Position numbers and translations under genes: made by a program. A DNA stretch of 64,000 nt, taken from Lachnospiraceae bacterium (GTDB lineage Bacteria; Bacillota; Clostridia; Lachnospirales; Lachnospiraceae). The stretch's first letter is position 1. Each line of letters starts with the position of its first letter. This document shows, one piece after another, positions 1 through 9,636 of the stretch. The notes beneath the pieces are model-generated. The model searched no databases, had not been told where the DNA came from, and saw only the letters and a list, made by a program, of their open reading frames with translations. The DNA lies in the NCBI GenBank assembly GCA_022774505.1, contig JALFLW010000122.1, positions 1 through 64,000 of the forward strand. The letters are read 5' to 3'.

Positions 1-145
1 TCATGACGGAGATATTTTTTTGAAGATTTGCGCTACAATATCTTGAGGCGATGCGGCGCATCGTTGATAGATATTGTGGTCAAAGATTCGAGAAAATAGC
101 CCGTCAGGAAAATTCAGACCTTTTGACACCCTAATCCTATATCCT

Positions 146-520
146 AAAAAATCCCCAGAAACAATATATGAATCATATATCACCTCTGGGGACGGAACTT
201 TCTTCCGCGGTACCACCCGCAATTCACAAAGTATCTCTGCTTATCCGGCAGATATCTGTTTCTCACTGATGCAATGAAAACTACCAGCTCAACCACAGAT
301 ATCAGATCCTGTCTGAATACTCTGTATCTCTTCACATAACGCCGTGTCCGCGCATAAACCTACTCGATACTGCCTGTTCGATCCATGGACTCCGGAGTGT
401 TCTCCATTCTGTCTTCTGCCATTCATGTGCTCTCAGCCGGTGGCATCATGTTTCTGTCTAAAAGCATAGTTTCAGAACTTTGTCTCCATCATCGTCTGTT
501 TTTTATTTAAACAACCATAT
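146..520 (-). promoter_or_regulatory. T-box leader (tRNA-sensing riboswitch) with terminal terminator; regulated gene lies off the left edge
   Basis: Minus strand carries the T-box core GGGTGGTACCGCG (205..218), followed by TCCCCAGA...TCTGGGGA + TTTTTT (146..192). An upstream promoter-like TTGCAA-17-TATGCT lies at 526..554. Confidence 0.9.
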
Positions 521-615
521 ACTCTAGCATACCACATACATTTCCTGATTGCAAGAGCTTAATCCTCGTACTTTTTCAGGAGTCCTCCCTGATCTTGCAT
601 ATAGATCTTTAATTA

Positions 616-957
616 TCAGAAATTACTGCCATTCCAGCCCCAGTCATCTATTCCCTGATATGTTACATAGACTGTGCTGCCCGGTATACCAAGCTCCTCC
701 TGCAGTATATCACATATCTTTGCCGTCATGCCATCACAAGCTCCCGACTGTAGCTTTCCAAATACCCTGACAGAAACAAATGCTCCCTTATCCAGTTTAT
801 TTCCACCCATATACAGATCATATTCATCTTCAAAGCCTACCATCAAAAAGCTCTCTGTCTTTCCCAAAAGACCAATCGCCTGACCAAGCTTATCCTTAAT
901 CTGTTCTTTCTGGTCATCACTCATTTTTACAGTTACCTTCGAATCAATAAATGGCAT
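616..957 (-). CDS. Macrophage migration inhibitory factor (MIF)/tautomerase-family protein
   Basis: 113 aa with Pro right after Met (MPFIDSKV) and a C-terminal WGWNGSNF resembling the MIF VGWNNSTF motif. Confidence 0.8.
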   Translation of the reverse strand: MPFIDSKVTVKMSDDQKEQIKDKLGQAIGLLGKTESFLMVGFEDEYDLYMGGNKLDKGAFVSVRVFGKLQSGACDGMTAKICDILQEELGIPGSTVYVTYQGIDDWGWNGSNF

Positions 958-970
958 AATAATACTCCTT

Positions 971-2683
971 TCAATTGTTTACATCAACTGCCTCTATCTT
1001 TTTATTAAGCAGATCCAACTGTGCTGTCCATTCCCCGTTCTTTCCATATGTCCCATTAAGAATAATTTCACCATGACGCTGCCCTTTCATTTCAAAAGGA
1101 ATCGTTTCCGAGCTCGTCACGGGAACCAATTCAAAATACAATACCCCTGACGGCTGTAAACCAAGATTTCCATGAGGCTTTTTCCACTTCACGCCATCCT
1201 CACTGTAACGCTTCAGCTTTAATGTCATATTTAAAAGCTTATCATCACTTTTTCTCTGATAGGTATAATGAATGGATTGCAGATCACTTTCCTTAAATGT
1301 CAGCTTTTTATTGTCTCCCAGACTACTCAATAAGCCCACCTTTATGCTGTTTGTCTGCCCATTTTTCTTCTTTCCGGTCTTTTCTATCCACATCTGATAG
1401 CTTCCATTCGCAGGAATATCTTTAAGCACAGCCTTCTGTTTCTTAAGATTCATATTCAGCAGATGATCTCCTTCATTATATCTCGCCTGAAAATTAATTT
1501 CTTCTGACTCCAAATTGTATGAAGAGAACATTTTCTGAGTCTGGTCTATCGGAGAAAATTCCAAATAAACTGTCTGCTGCGGTTTTAATACAATATCCTC
1601 TGTTATCTGCTTATAATATCTTCCATCCGTACTATACCGGTCTGCTTTCAATTTTATGATCTGATATGGCTGCTTAGCTGCTTTTGGTGCCGGTGATGCT
1701 GCAGTATATGATGTTGTCGTGCCATCCCCCGACTGCTGATAATATTGCGGTGTCATACGATACATCATTGTCACACGCTTGGATAATTCATTTGATGTGA
1801 GTGTCAATGTACCATTTTTCTTTTGAATACTTGTAATAGCCACTGCTATATCAGATGAATAGCTTCCCGGCTCTTTCACAAGGCGTACCGAATAAATCCC
1901 CTCCGGCTCTGCCGCCTGCATTTTTAACATGGATGATTTCTTTCCATATACACGTTTTCCATCCAGCACGGCATATGCACGCACCTGATAATAATAACTT
2001 TTCCCATGCTCTACCGTCTTATCCATATAAGATCTGCCAAAATCAAAATCCTGCGTGGAAATATCCTTTACCAGTCCCCGTTCTAAAAGCTGAAGCTTAT
2101 TCTTAGCTGTTCCCCTGTAAATCTCTACACCTTCCGGTTCCACAGCTTCTTTTCCATTTGAGCCAAAAGAATACGTTAAAGAAATACTGCCAATTTTCTG
2201 TTTCTTCTGAGCAGCTTCCTTATCCCAGAAAGCATCTCCGACTCCTGTATATATTTCACACTCCGTCTCCAGAGATTCCGGCATCTGCTTCTTGCTGTAA
2301 GCAAAATAATCTGTCTTGCTATATTCGCAGTAGGCCTGCACTGTATAGTGGTATTCCATTCCCATCTTAGCCGTTTCATCCGTAAAAGAAGTATTTTCCG
2401 GTGAAAGGGTCTTTAAAACCTTCCATTTATCTCCATTATTTTCACTCCGGGATATCACGTAAGATCTTGCCCGGCTTACAGCCGACCAGCTAATCTTCAC
2501 CTTGGAATTACCATCTATCTTTGCTGATGCCTTCAAACGGTCGATCGGTCTGACATTTGCCACCATAGACGCCGTAAATGCATCTGATGAAACATCTCCC
2601 TTTTGCATGGCAGGCTTACAGCTGACCAGCATTATACCACATAACAGGCACAAAAAACCTGATATAATCGCTTTTTTACGCAT
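971..2683 (-). CDS. Secreted lipoprotein with fibronectin type III-like domains
   Basis: Lipobox-like LLCGIMLVSC; Fn3-like segments (KISWSAVSRARSYVISRS, YYYQVRAYAV). Start moved to internal ATG with GGGGGA RBS. Confidence 0.65.
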   Translation of the reverse strand: MRKKAIISGFLCLLCGIMLVSCKPAMQKGDVSSDAFTASMVANVRPIDRLKASAKIDGNSKVKISWSAVSRARSYVISRSENNGDKWKVLKTLSPENTSFTDETAKMGMEYHYTVQAYCEYSKTDYFAYSKKQMPESLETECEIYTGVGDAFWDKEAAQKKQKIGSISLTYSFGSNGKEAVEPEGVEIYRGTAKNKLQLLERGLVKDISTQDFDFGRSYMDKTVEHGKSYYYQVRAYAVLDGKRVYGKKSSMLKMQAAEPEGIYSVRLVKEPGSYSSDIAVAITSIQKKNGTLTLTSNELSKRVTMMYRMTPQYYQQSGDGTTTSYTAASPAPKAAKQPYQIIKLKADRYSTDGRYYKQITEDIVLKPQQTVYLEFSPIDQTQKMFSSYNLESEEINFQARYNEGDHLLNMNLKKQKAVLKDIPANGSYQMWIEKTGKKKNGQTNSIKVGLLSSLGDNKKLTFKESDLQSIHYTYQRKSDDKLLNMTLKLKRYSEDGVKWKKPHGNLGLQPSGVLYFELVPVTSSETIPFEMKGQRHGEIILNGTYGKNGEWTAQLDLLNKKIEAVDVNN

Positions 2684-2836
2684 GAAAATCCCCCATTCCG
2701 TCAATTTTTCTATTAATGTCATAATTCCGTGTCAGTTTCATGCTTCCACGAAAAACAAAATTCTCCGTGTATATTATAAGATACTTTTCTGTAAATTGCC
2801 ATTACAATTGTGTTAATAAAATATTATATATTATGA

Positions 2837-3769
2837 TCAGCCAAACAAACCGGTAAAGAAATCCTTGACAGCATCAAATATATTGGAAAAGAAATTGCCT
2901 ACTTTATCAGCAAGTCCCTGCGTATCAACTTTGCTGAAATCTATGCCCGAATCTTTTAATTTGTTATAAATATCTTTTGCCTGATCTTTAATTGCATCTA
3001 CATCCACATCCACTTTAGATACTTTTTCCATCATGTCTGTGATCTTATTTACATCATCATCTGAAAGATTCAGATCCAAAGCATTTGCAGATGCCTGCAC
3101 AGCATCATGTATATCATCTTTGGTCGTAAGATTATCAGCAAAAACCTTCTGCTTAACAGCAGCTACCAGCTGCTCAACCTTTTCTGAATCACCAATGGTA
3201 TCTGCCAATTCTGCAGTAGTTACCAGCTCATCTGTGGCAGCATCCATCGTGGACTCCGATATTTCCTTTCCGGTCATTACAGAATATGCCTTCATCGCTC
3301 CTACCAGTGCAGATGTACCGGAAATCCCAAAAGGTCCCACAACCGTCACCTGTGCATCCTCAAGTCCTGCCGTGACCAATGCATTACAATACATTCCCGA
3401 AGTGCAATATGTGATATTCTTCGTTTCTACCTGGATACCGCTTCCCTTTTCCGTCTTGACAACCATTACAGAAGAAAGCGCTCTGCTCCCGATCACTTTA
3501 GAATCAATATAGTCTCCCAGATAATCATGTTCTTCCTGATTCGTGATCTCAATCGTTTTGTAATTTGACAGATCACTCTCGCTTATTCCAAATCCCTGCA
3601 ATACCTTCTGCTTCTCAGATGCTTTCAGATCCTGTCCAAATGCAATATAACGGTCATAGCTTGTGTCCTCATCATTTATTACCGCATCTGCAGAAGCTGT
3701 TTTTGCCGTAAACGATACGATACTGATGCAAATAAGGATCCCACATAAAATTTTAAATGTTTGTTTCAT
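2837..3769 (-). CDS. DUF1002 family secreted protein (YpuA-like)
   Basis: Signal peptide plus VVGPFGISGTSALVGAMKAY and the overall DUF1002 pattern. Confidence 0.75.
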   Translation of the reverse strand: MKQTFKILCGILICISIVSFTAKTASADAVINDEDTSYDRYIAFGQDLKASEKQKVLQGFGISESDLSNYKTIEITNQEEHDYLGDYIDSKVIGSRALSSVMVVKTEKGSGIQVETKNITYCTSGMYCNALVTAGLEDAQVTVVGPFGISGTSALVGAMKAYSVMTGKEISESTMDAATDELVTTAELADTIGDSEKVEQLVAAVKQKVFADNLTTKDDIHDAVQASANALDLNLSDDDVNKITDMMEKVSKVDVDVDAIKDQAKDIYNKLKDSGIDFSKVDTQGLADKVGNFFSNIFDAVKDFFTGLFG

Positions 3770-3845
3770 ATTAATCTCCGTTTCTGGACAGTATTTTCTG
3801 TCCGGGAAGTATTTTCATACAATCTCTTTCCGGTTATCTTATCAC

Positions 3846-3877
3846 AAAAGCTCCCCACAGAAAAGTGAGGAGCTTTT
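3846..3877 (-). terminator. Rho-independent terminator downstream of dapL
   Basis: AAAAGCTCCTCACTTTTCTGTGGGGAGCTTTT on the minus strand. Confidence 0.75.
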
Positions 3878-3903
3878 GAATTTAAGAAAAACGTAAGGAA
3901 ATC

Positions 3904-5127
3904 CTATATTGCCTTTCCTGCCTGGATTCTTTCCATTGCACGCTTGGTATTTTCCAGACTTCCAAATGCTGTCAGTCGGAAATATCCTTCTCCGCTCGGA
4001 CCAAACCCTGATCCAGGAGTTCCAACGATATTGAGATTTTCTAACAGATAATCAAAGAACTCCCAAGAAGTCATCTTATCAGGTGTCTTGAGCCAGATAT
4101 ATGGAGCATCGGTTCCGCCATATACTTCATATCCGGCAACCGTAAGACCTTCACGGATCAATTTTGCATTATTCATATAATATGCGATCTGCTCATTTGT
4201 CTGCTTTCTTCCCTCATCTGTGTAAACAGCTGCTCCGGCAGCCTGAATGATATACGGTGCACCATTAAATTTTGTTCCGTGACGGCGTGCCCACAGACTA
4301 TGAAGTGTCACATCACCGGATTTGAGCTCTTTAGGTACTACCGTAAAGCCAAGACGGGTACCTGTAAAACCGGCATTCTTAGAAAAGCTGCGAAGCTCGA
4401 TCGCACATGCCTGTGCTCCCTTACATTCATAGATGCTGTGAGGAACATTCTCACTTGAAATATATGCTTCATAGGCTGCATCATAGATAATCACTGCTCC
4501 AACCTTCAATGCATAGTCAACCCATACCTGTAGCTGATCCTTTGTGATCGTAGTACCTGTAGGATTATTCGGGAAACAAAGATAAATGATATCCAGTGTT
4601 TCCTTGGGAAGCTCAGGAACAAAATTGTTTTCCTTCGTACATGGCATGTATATAACGTCGGACCATTTTTCGGTAGCAGGATCATACTCACCGGTCCGGC
4701 CGGCCATTGCATTAGTATCTACATATACCGGATATACCGGATCACATACGGCAATCTTATTATCCTGACTGAAGATATCTCCGATATTACCGGAATCACT
4801 CTTTGCTCCATCACTTACAAATATCTCGTCTGCCTTTATGTCGCATCCTCTGTCCTGATAATCCTTCTTTGCAATCACATCTCTTAAAAATGCATATCCA
4901 AGGTCCGGTGCATATCCCTTAAACGTTTCTTTCTTGGACATTTCATCTACAGCACTGTGAAGTCTGTCTATTACAGCCGGTGCCAGAGGAAGTGTCACAT
5001 CACCAATTCCGAGACGTATAATATCCTTACTTGGATTTGCCTCACTGTATGCTGCTACTTTTTTGGCAATTGTAGAAAAAAGATAACTGCCCGGAAGTTT
5101 TAAATAATTGTCATTGATCTTAAACAT
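3904..5127 (-). CDS. dapL: LL-diaminopimelate aminotransferase
   Basis: 407 aa class I/II aminotransferase; [42 protein letters not shown]. Confidence 0.93.
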   Translation of the reverse strand: MFKINDNYLKLPGSYLFSTIAKKVAAYSEANPSKDIIRLGIGDVTLPLAPAVIDRLHSAVDEMSKKETFKGYAPDLGYAFLRDVIAKKDYQDRGCDIKADEIFVSDGAKSDSGNIGDIFSQDNKIAVCDPVYPVYVDTNAMAGRTGEYDPATEKWSDVIYMPCTKENNFVPELPKETLDIIYLCFPNNPTGTTITKDQLQVWVDYALKVGAVIIYDAAYEAYISSENVPHSIYECKGAQACAIELRSFSKNAGFTGTRLGFTVVPKELKSGDVTLHSLWARRHGTKFNGAPYIIQAAGAAVYTDEGRKQTNEQIAYYMNNAKLIREGLTVAGYEVYGGTDAPYIWLKTPDKMTSWEFFDYLLENLNIVGTPGSGFGPSGEGYFRLTAFGSLENTKRAMERIQAGKAI

Positions 5128-5177
5128 TATATTGCCCCTTTCTATTTCTCTGTCCAGTTATCAGGACAGTATTAATC

Positions 5178-6308
5178 CTATTCTTCACGTCCAAGCACCC
5201 GTTTTGCAACACGCTTTGCCCAATGAACCTTTCCTTTAACCGGTGCTTTAAACTCTTCAATTTCTTTTTCTTTCTCACTGATGATCTCCTGTTGCTGAGC
5301 GATCACTTCTCCGAGAATCTGCACCAGTTCTTTTGAAGTGTAGGTTGCTGCCTTACCATCCCCTGACAAAACGACCTCATCACGAAAAAGGATACCATCT
5401 TCTCTTCCCATGTATTCTCTGGCAACCTTCCGGTTTCCTTCTTCATACTTTTTCAAAAACTCTTCATGCTCTTCATTTGAAAAATATTTTGCAGTAGAAT
5501 AACCTGTCTCTCCCATTTTTTCCTGTTGGACAGCAGTAAGCATAGGTACAACAAAATTCATTTTGGTTGTATACAGCTTATTGTAATTCAACAAACGCTT
5601 TGCCTCCAGACAGGCACCATCAAGACTCACATTAATTGCCTGCTTAGGGAGTACATATTCCTCCGTCAGCTCAATATCGAAAATATGGAGAAAATCTGAA
5701 AGGATCGTACCACCATAATACTGCTGCTTTTCATAAGCACGTACAATGATATTTTCTTTTCCGACTGCCTGTGCGATCTCATCCAGACGTTTTGCATAAT
5801 CCAGCTTAAAATACTGTGCCTTCTTAGACTTAATATACTCACTGAAAGAGATTGTCATATTTTCTTTTACCTGCTGAGCCCAATAAGACTGGATCAGCAG
5901 ATCCTGACGGCGAAAATATACGATGATCTTAAGATCGGCACCCGCTTTTGCAAGTCTATCTTTAAAATAAGTAAGACGCTCCTTGTCAATATCCTTGTTG
6001 TTCCACATCTGTTCATCCGAAAAGATCAGATTTTCAACCTTTTCCAGCCGTTTCTCAATCTTGTCAAATGCCTGCTCAACAACTTCTTTTTCTTTATCTC
6101 TCTGACGCTTTTTATTACTGTCATAAATAAACGGATTCAGACAATGGGCATTTCTGTTTGAATTTATCCCCGGAAAATCAAATCCCAAATTCGGATAATC
6201 ATATCCATGCTGCTTTAATAGCTTACGGTTTTTCTTTTTTTGCATAAATACCTGAATTGCAGAGGTACCCGTTTTTGGCGTACCTATATGAATGTATACA
6301 GTAGACAT
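5178..6308 (-). CDS. Sulfotransferase-like P-loop protein
   Basis: N-terminal YIHIGTPKTGTSAIQVFM resembles the PAPS-binding 5'-PSB loop of sulfotransferases. Confidence 0.65.
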   Translation of the reverse strand: MSTVYIHIGTPKTGTSAIQVFMQKKKNRKLLKQHGYDYPNLGFDFPGINSNRNAHCLNPFIYDSNKKRQRDKEKEVVEQAFDKIEKRLEKVENLIFSDEQMWNNKDIDKERLTYFKDRLAKAGADLKIIVYFRRQDLLIQSYWAQQVKENMTISFSEYIKSKKAQYFKLDYAKRLDEIAQAVGKENIIVRAYEKQQYYGGTILSDFLHIFDIELTEEYVLPKQAINVSLDGACLEAKRLLNYNKLYTTKMNFVVPMLTAVQQEKMGETGYSTAKYFSNEEHEEFLKKYEEGNRKVAREYMGREDGILFRDEVVLSGDGKAATYTSKELVQILGEVIAQQQEIISEKEKEIEEFKAPVKGKVHWAKRVAKRVLGREE

Positions 6309-6418
6309 ATCTTCCTCCTAAACGAATTCGTCTTTTGACACGCTTGTTGCCTTTGGGCATTTATCTCCTAAGAGCATCGACAGATCCTGCATCAGATCAT
6401 AATGATATTATAAATAAA

Positions 6419-6452
6419 AAAAGCCCCGAAAGCAATAGCTTCCGAGGTGCCC
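6419..6452 (-). terminator. Rho-independent terminator downstream of tRNA-Pro
   Basis: GCACCTCGGAAGC TATT GCTTTCGGGGC TTTTTTT on the minus strand. Confidence 0.7.
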
Positions 6453-6495
6453 CTGCCAAGGATTCATCCTCATTACACACTTAATCCCTGCGCAA

Positions 6496-6569
6496 TCGAG
6501 GTGACAGGATTTGAACCTGCGACCTCTGCGTCCCGAACGCAGCGCTATACCAAACTTAGCCACACCTCG
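6496..6569 (-). tRNA. tRNA-Pro (anticodon CGG)
   Basis: Cloverleaf with acceptor CGAGGTG/CACCTCG, anticodon loop TTCGGGA, T-arm GGTTCAAATCC-like sequence; CCA not encoded. Confidence 0.93.
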
Positions 6570-6641
6570 AATTTGGTTGTAATCCCTGTATGCGGATCTT
6601 ATGATCTGAATGCCAATTTATGGCAGTCTCAAAACCACGAG

Positions 6642-7526
6642 TTATATATTATCACACTTGTTTTTTCTTTGCAAGTCTTTTCCTAAAATCTTTTCTAACA
6701 TTTTCAAGGCACGTTTGTTCTTTTCCACATCATGAACACGGACAAAGTCCCATCCTGCCATGCCTGCCAGAACCGAAGTAACCATGGTTCCCTCTTCTCT
6801 CTCTGTCACCGGAAGATCTAATGTCAGTCCGATCACGGATTTTCGGGATGCAGCCAGAAGAAGTGGCATATGAAAACGATCAAAGGCATTAAGATTTGCC
6901 AGAATTTCCAGATTTTGTTCATAATCCTTTGCAAAGCCCACACCGGGATCCAGTATCATCCTCTCCCTTTTGATCCCTGCCTTTTCTCCGATCGAAATAC
7001 TGTCCTCAAGATCAGAGAGCACGTCCGTAAGAAACTCCTGATATACCGCCTGATCACGATTATGCATCACACATACCGGTACGTCATATTTTGCTATGAT
7101 CTGTGCCATCGTTCCACACTCCCAGACACAGTCACGCCCCTCAGGTGCAAAAAACTTATCATAACGCAGTCCCCAGATGTCATTGGCAAGATCTGCTCCT
7201 GCTTCAAGTGCGGCATCCATAACCGGTGCCTTATAGGTATCAATAGAAACCGGGATATCGAATCTTTCCTTTACAGCCTCTATGATCCCTGTCACCCGCT
7301 CAATCTCCTCCGGCACGGTTATCTTCTGGTACCCCGGTCTCGTAGATTCACCGCCCACGTCAATAATATCAGCCCCCTGCTGTACCATTTCCTGTACATG
7401 AAAAAGGGCTGCATCCTTGTCATCAAACTTACCTCCATCAGAAAACGAATCCGGAGTTACGTTTAATATTCCCATAATATATACATGCCCCTGACCAAAT
7501 GCAAATTCTCTGTTGCCAATTTTCAT
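6642..7526 (-). CDS. folP: Dihydropteroate synthase
   Basis: MGILNVTPDSFSDGG, GGESTRPG, SIDTYKAPV, DPGVGFAK motifs. Confidence 0.95.
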   Translation of the reverse strand: MKIGNREFAFGQGHVYIMGILNVTPDSFSDGGKFDDKDAALFHVQEMVQQGADIIDVGGESTRPGYQKITVPEEIERVTGIIEAVKERFDIPVSIDTYKAPVMDAALEAGADLANDIWGLRYDKFFAPEGRDCVWECGTMAQIIAKYDVPVCVMHNRDQAVYQEFLTDVLSDLEDSISIGEKAGIKRERMILDPGVGFAKDYEQNLEILANLNAFDRFHMPLLLAASRKSVIGLTLDLPVTEREEGTMVTSVLAGMAGWDFVRVHDVEKNKRALKMLEKILGKDLQRKNKCDNI

Positions 7527-7565
7527 ATCTTCCGTCCCTTTCCTGTGATCCGAATTTCTGTACCA

Positions 7566-8117
7566 TTATTTGGACAGCATTTTCAGAAAACGATCCTGTT
7601 TATCCGCAGCTTCCATTTCTCCACGCACAGCATATGTCATTGTCTGTGTTCCCGGCTTTTTGATTCCCCGCATTGTCATGCATAAATGCTCTGCCTCGAT
7701 CATCACCATTACCCCCTTGGGTTTCAGGTATTTCATTATATCGTCCGCGATCTGTGCTGTCATCTGTTCCTGGATCTGCGGCCTGCGTGCATATACTTCA
7801 ACAGTTCTCGCCAGTTTGCTCAAACCTACTACCTTTCCATCCGGAATATAGCCAATATGCACTTTTCCATAAAAAGGCAGTAAATGGTGCTCGCACAGGG
7901 AATAAAAAGAAATATCCTTTTCGATGACCATTTCGTTATTTTGTGCCGTAAATGTCCTGGTAAGATGCTCTTTGGCATTCTTGTCCATCCCGGCAAATAT
8001 CTCCTCACACATGGCACTGATCCTTTCCGGAGTTTCCTGTATCCCCTCCCGGTCTACATCATCGCCTATGCCTTCCAAAAACAGCTTCACTGCCTGTTCT
8101 ATCTTTTCTTTATCCAT
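7566..8117 (-). CDS. folE: GTP cyclohydrolase I
   Basis: [41 protein letters not shown]. Confidence 0.96.
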   Translation of the reverse strand: MDKEKIEQAVKLFLEGIGDDVDREGIQETPERISAMCEEIFAGMDKNAKEHLTRTFTAQNNEMVIEKDISFYSLCEHHLLPFYGKVHIGYIPDGKVVGLSKLARTVEVYARRPQIQEQMTAQIADDIMKYLKPKGVMVMIEAEHLCMTMRGIKKPGTQTMTYAVRGEMEAADKQDRFLKMLSK

Positions 8118-8182
8118 TTTTACTCCAATCCACTGCCGATCTTTTATCGACCGGCTTTTATCTAAAATCCGAAATCATTCTA

Positions 8183-9514
8183 TCAAATAAAACGGCTAGT
8201 GTCAAAAAAACTATATACCTCATGTAAAAAAGATAAACTGCCAAAAATAATCGTTTTTTTTCGATGACCATCCTTTTCAACCATATGCAATGCCTGTGCC
8301 ACGGTTTTACAGCTTTGCACAGGTACATTTCTTTTATAAACCCGGCATTTTTTCTCCACGATCCGGGCAAGCTCCTGCGGATCCATTCCTCTTTCTCCGG
8401 CCGCCTTGACCGTATATACCGATGAGGCCAGCGGAAGCATTTCATCCAGGATCTTATCATAGTCTTTATCTTTAAAAACGCCAAAAATATATCGGAAACG
8501 CTGTGCCGGAAAATATATCTCCAGCGATTTTTTCAGGGCTGCCGCCCCATCGGGATTATGTGCTCCATCCAGTATCAAAAAGGGATCCCTTGATATAAGT
8601 TCAAATCTTCCAAGCCATTTTGTCTCCCGAAATGCAGTCTGGATCGAACTTATATTGATCTTATGAAACCCCTGTCCTGCCATCATTTTTAGTGCTTCTA
8701 ATGCAATAATCGCATTTTCCGGCTGATAGTATCCCAGCTGACGGATCTCCAAAGGATATCCCTGATAGCGGAAACTTGTTTTTTCCAGAGAAAAATCCTT
8801 TTGACGGATCTGCTCCGGTTCTGCTACCCGCAGTTTGATCCCTCTATGCTGGCAGATTTCTTTTAACATCTCCATCACTGACGGAGCCTGCCGGACAGAA
8901 ACCACCGGGCTTCCTGCTTTAATGATCCCAAATTTGCAATGTGCGATCTCCTCAAGTGTATTTCCCAGATATGCAGTATGATCCCTGCTGATTCTGGTAA
9001 ACACGGAAAGTACAGGTTTTTCAATAATATTGGTTGCATCTGTTTCCCCTCCCATACCCACCTCAATAACAGCAATATCCACATGCCACCTGACCATCTG
9101 GCAAAAGGCCATCACAGTTTCTATCTCAAAAGCTGTCGGCACCTGAAATCGTGCTGCTTCCATTTTAGAAACTGCTTCAGCGATTTCTGTGATCCTCTGT
9201 GCCGTTTCTTTCTCTGAGATCCACTCCACATCTGTCCCAAAATGATTACCGGATATTTTCTGAATCTGTTCTCTTGGATCAAATAACGCCGGAGAGGCAA
9301 ATCTTCCGACATTGTAACCACACATAGCAAGAGCATTTGCTATATATGCCCCCACCGAACCTTTTCCGTTTGTCCCGGCAATATGGATAATCCGAAGCTT
9401 TTTCTCCGGATGTCCCATAAGCTCGGCAAGCTTTATAACCCGTTCCAAAGAATAATCACTTGCAAGTTTTTTGCGTATCCCTTCTATATACTCCACTGCT
9501 TCCTGATAATCCAT
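8183..9514 (-). CDS. folC: Folylpolyglutamate synthase/dihydrofolate synthase
   Basis: IIHIAGTNGKGSVGAYIANAL, EVGMGGETDATNII, LDGAHNPDGA. Confidence 0.94.
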   Translation of the reverse strand: MDYQEAVEYIEGIRKKLASDYSLERVIKLAELMGHPEKKLRIIHIAGTNGKGSVGAYIANALAMCGYNVGRFASPALFDPREQIQKISGNHFGTDVEWISEKETAQRITEIAEAVSKMEAARFQVPTAFEIETVMAFCQMVRWHVDIAVIEVGMGGETDATNIIEKPVLSVFTRISRDHTAYLGNTLEEIAHCKFGIIKAGSPVVSVRQAPSVMEMLKEICQHRGIKLRVAEPEQIRQKDFSLEKTSFRYQGYPLEIRQLGYYQPENAIIALEALKMMAGQGFHKINISSIQTAFRETKWLGRFELISRDPFLILDGAHNPDGAAALKKSLEIYFPAQRFRYIFGVFKDKDYDKILDEMLPLASSVYTVKAAGERGMDPQELARIVEKKCRVYKRNVPVQSCKTVAQALHMVEKDGHRKKTIIFGSLSFLHEVYSFFDTSRFI

Positions 9515-9636
9515 GTCTTCACCTCATCAAATATCATCAACAGAAAAATGGGACTTTGATAAAGAGAATCTCCCCCTTTATCTAAGCCCCAAACCTCTTC
9601 TCTATATGATCAGAACTATTCGTATGAACTCTGATC

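Noticed and set aside
1-222. 73-aa minus-strand ORF
   Set aside because: Overlaps the T-box antiterminator/terminator; no protein family recognised.
5151-5168. TGTCC...GGACA dyad upstream of dapL, with a similar GGACAGTATTTTCTGTCC upstream of the DUF1002 gene (about 3788..3805)
   Set aside because: Short dyads with limited shared sequence; not enough to claim a common operator.
6447-6686. 79-aa plus-strand ORF with IEVTGFEPATSASRTQRYTKLSHTS
   Set aside because: This is the antisense translation of the tRNA-Pro gene, a common spurious ORF.
8158-8484. 108-aa ORF overlapping the folC 3' end
   Set aside because: Out-of-frame on the same strand as folC, without recognisable motifs.
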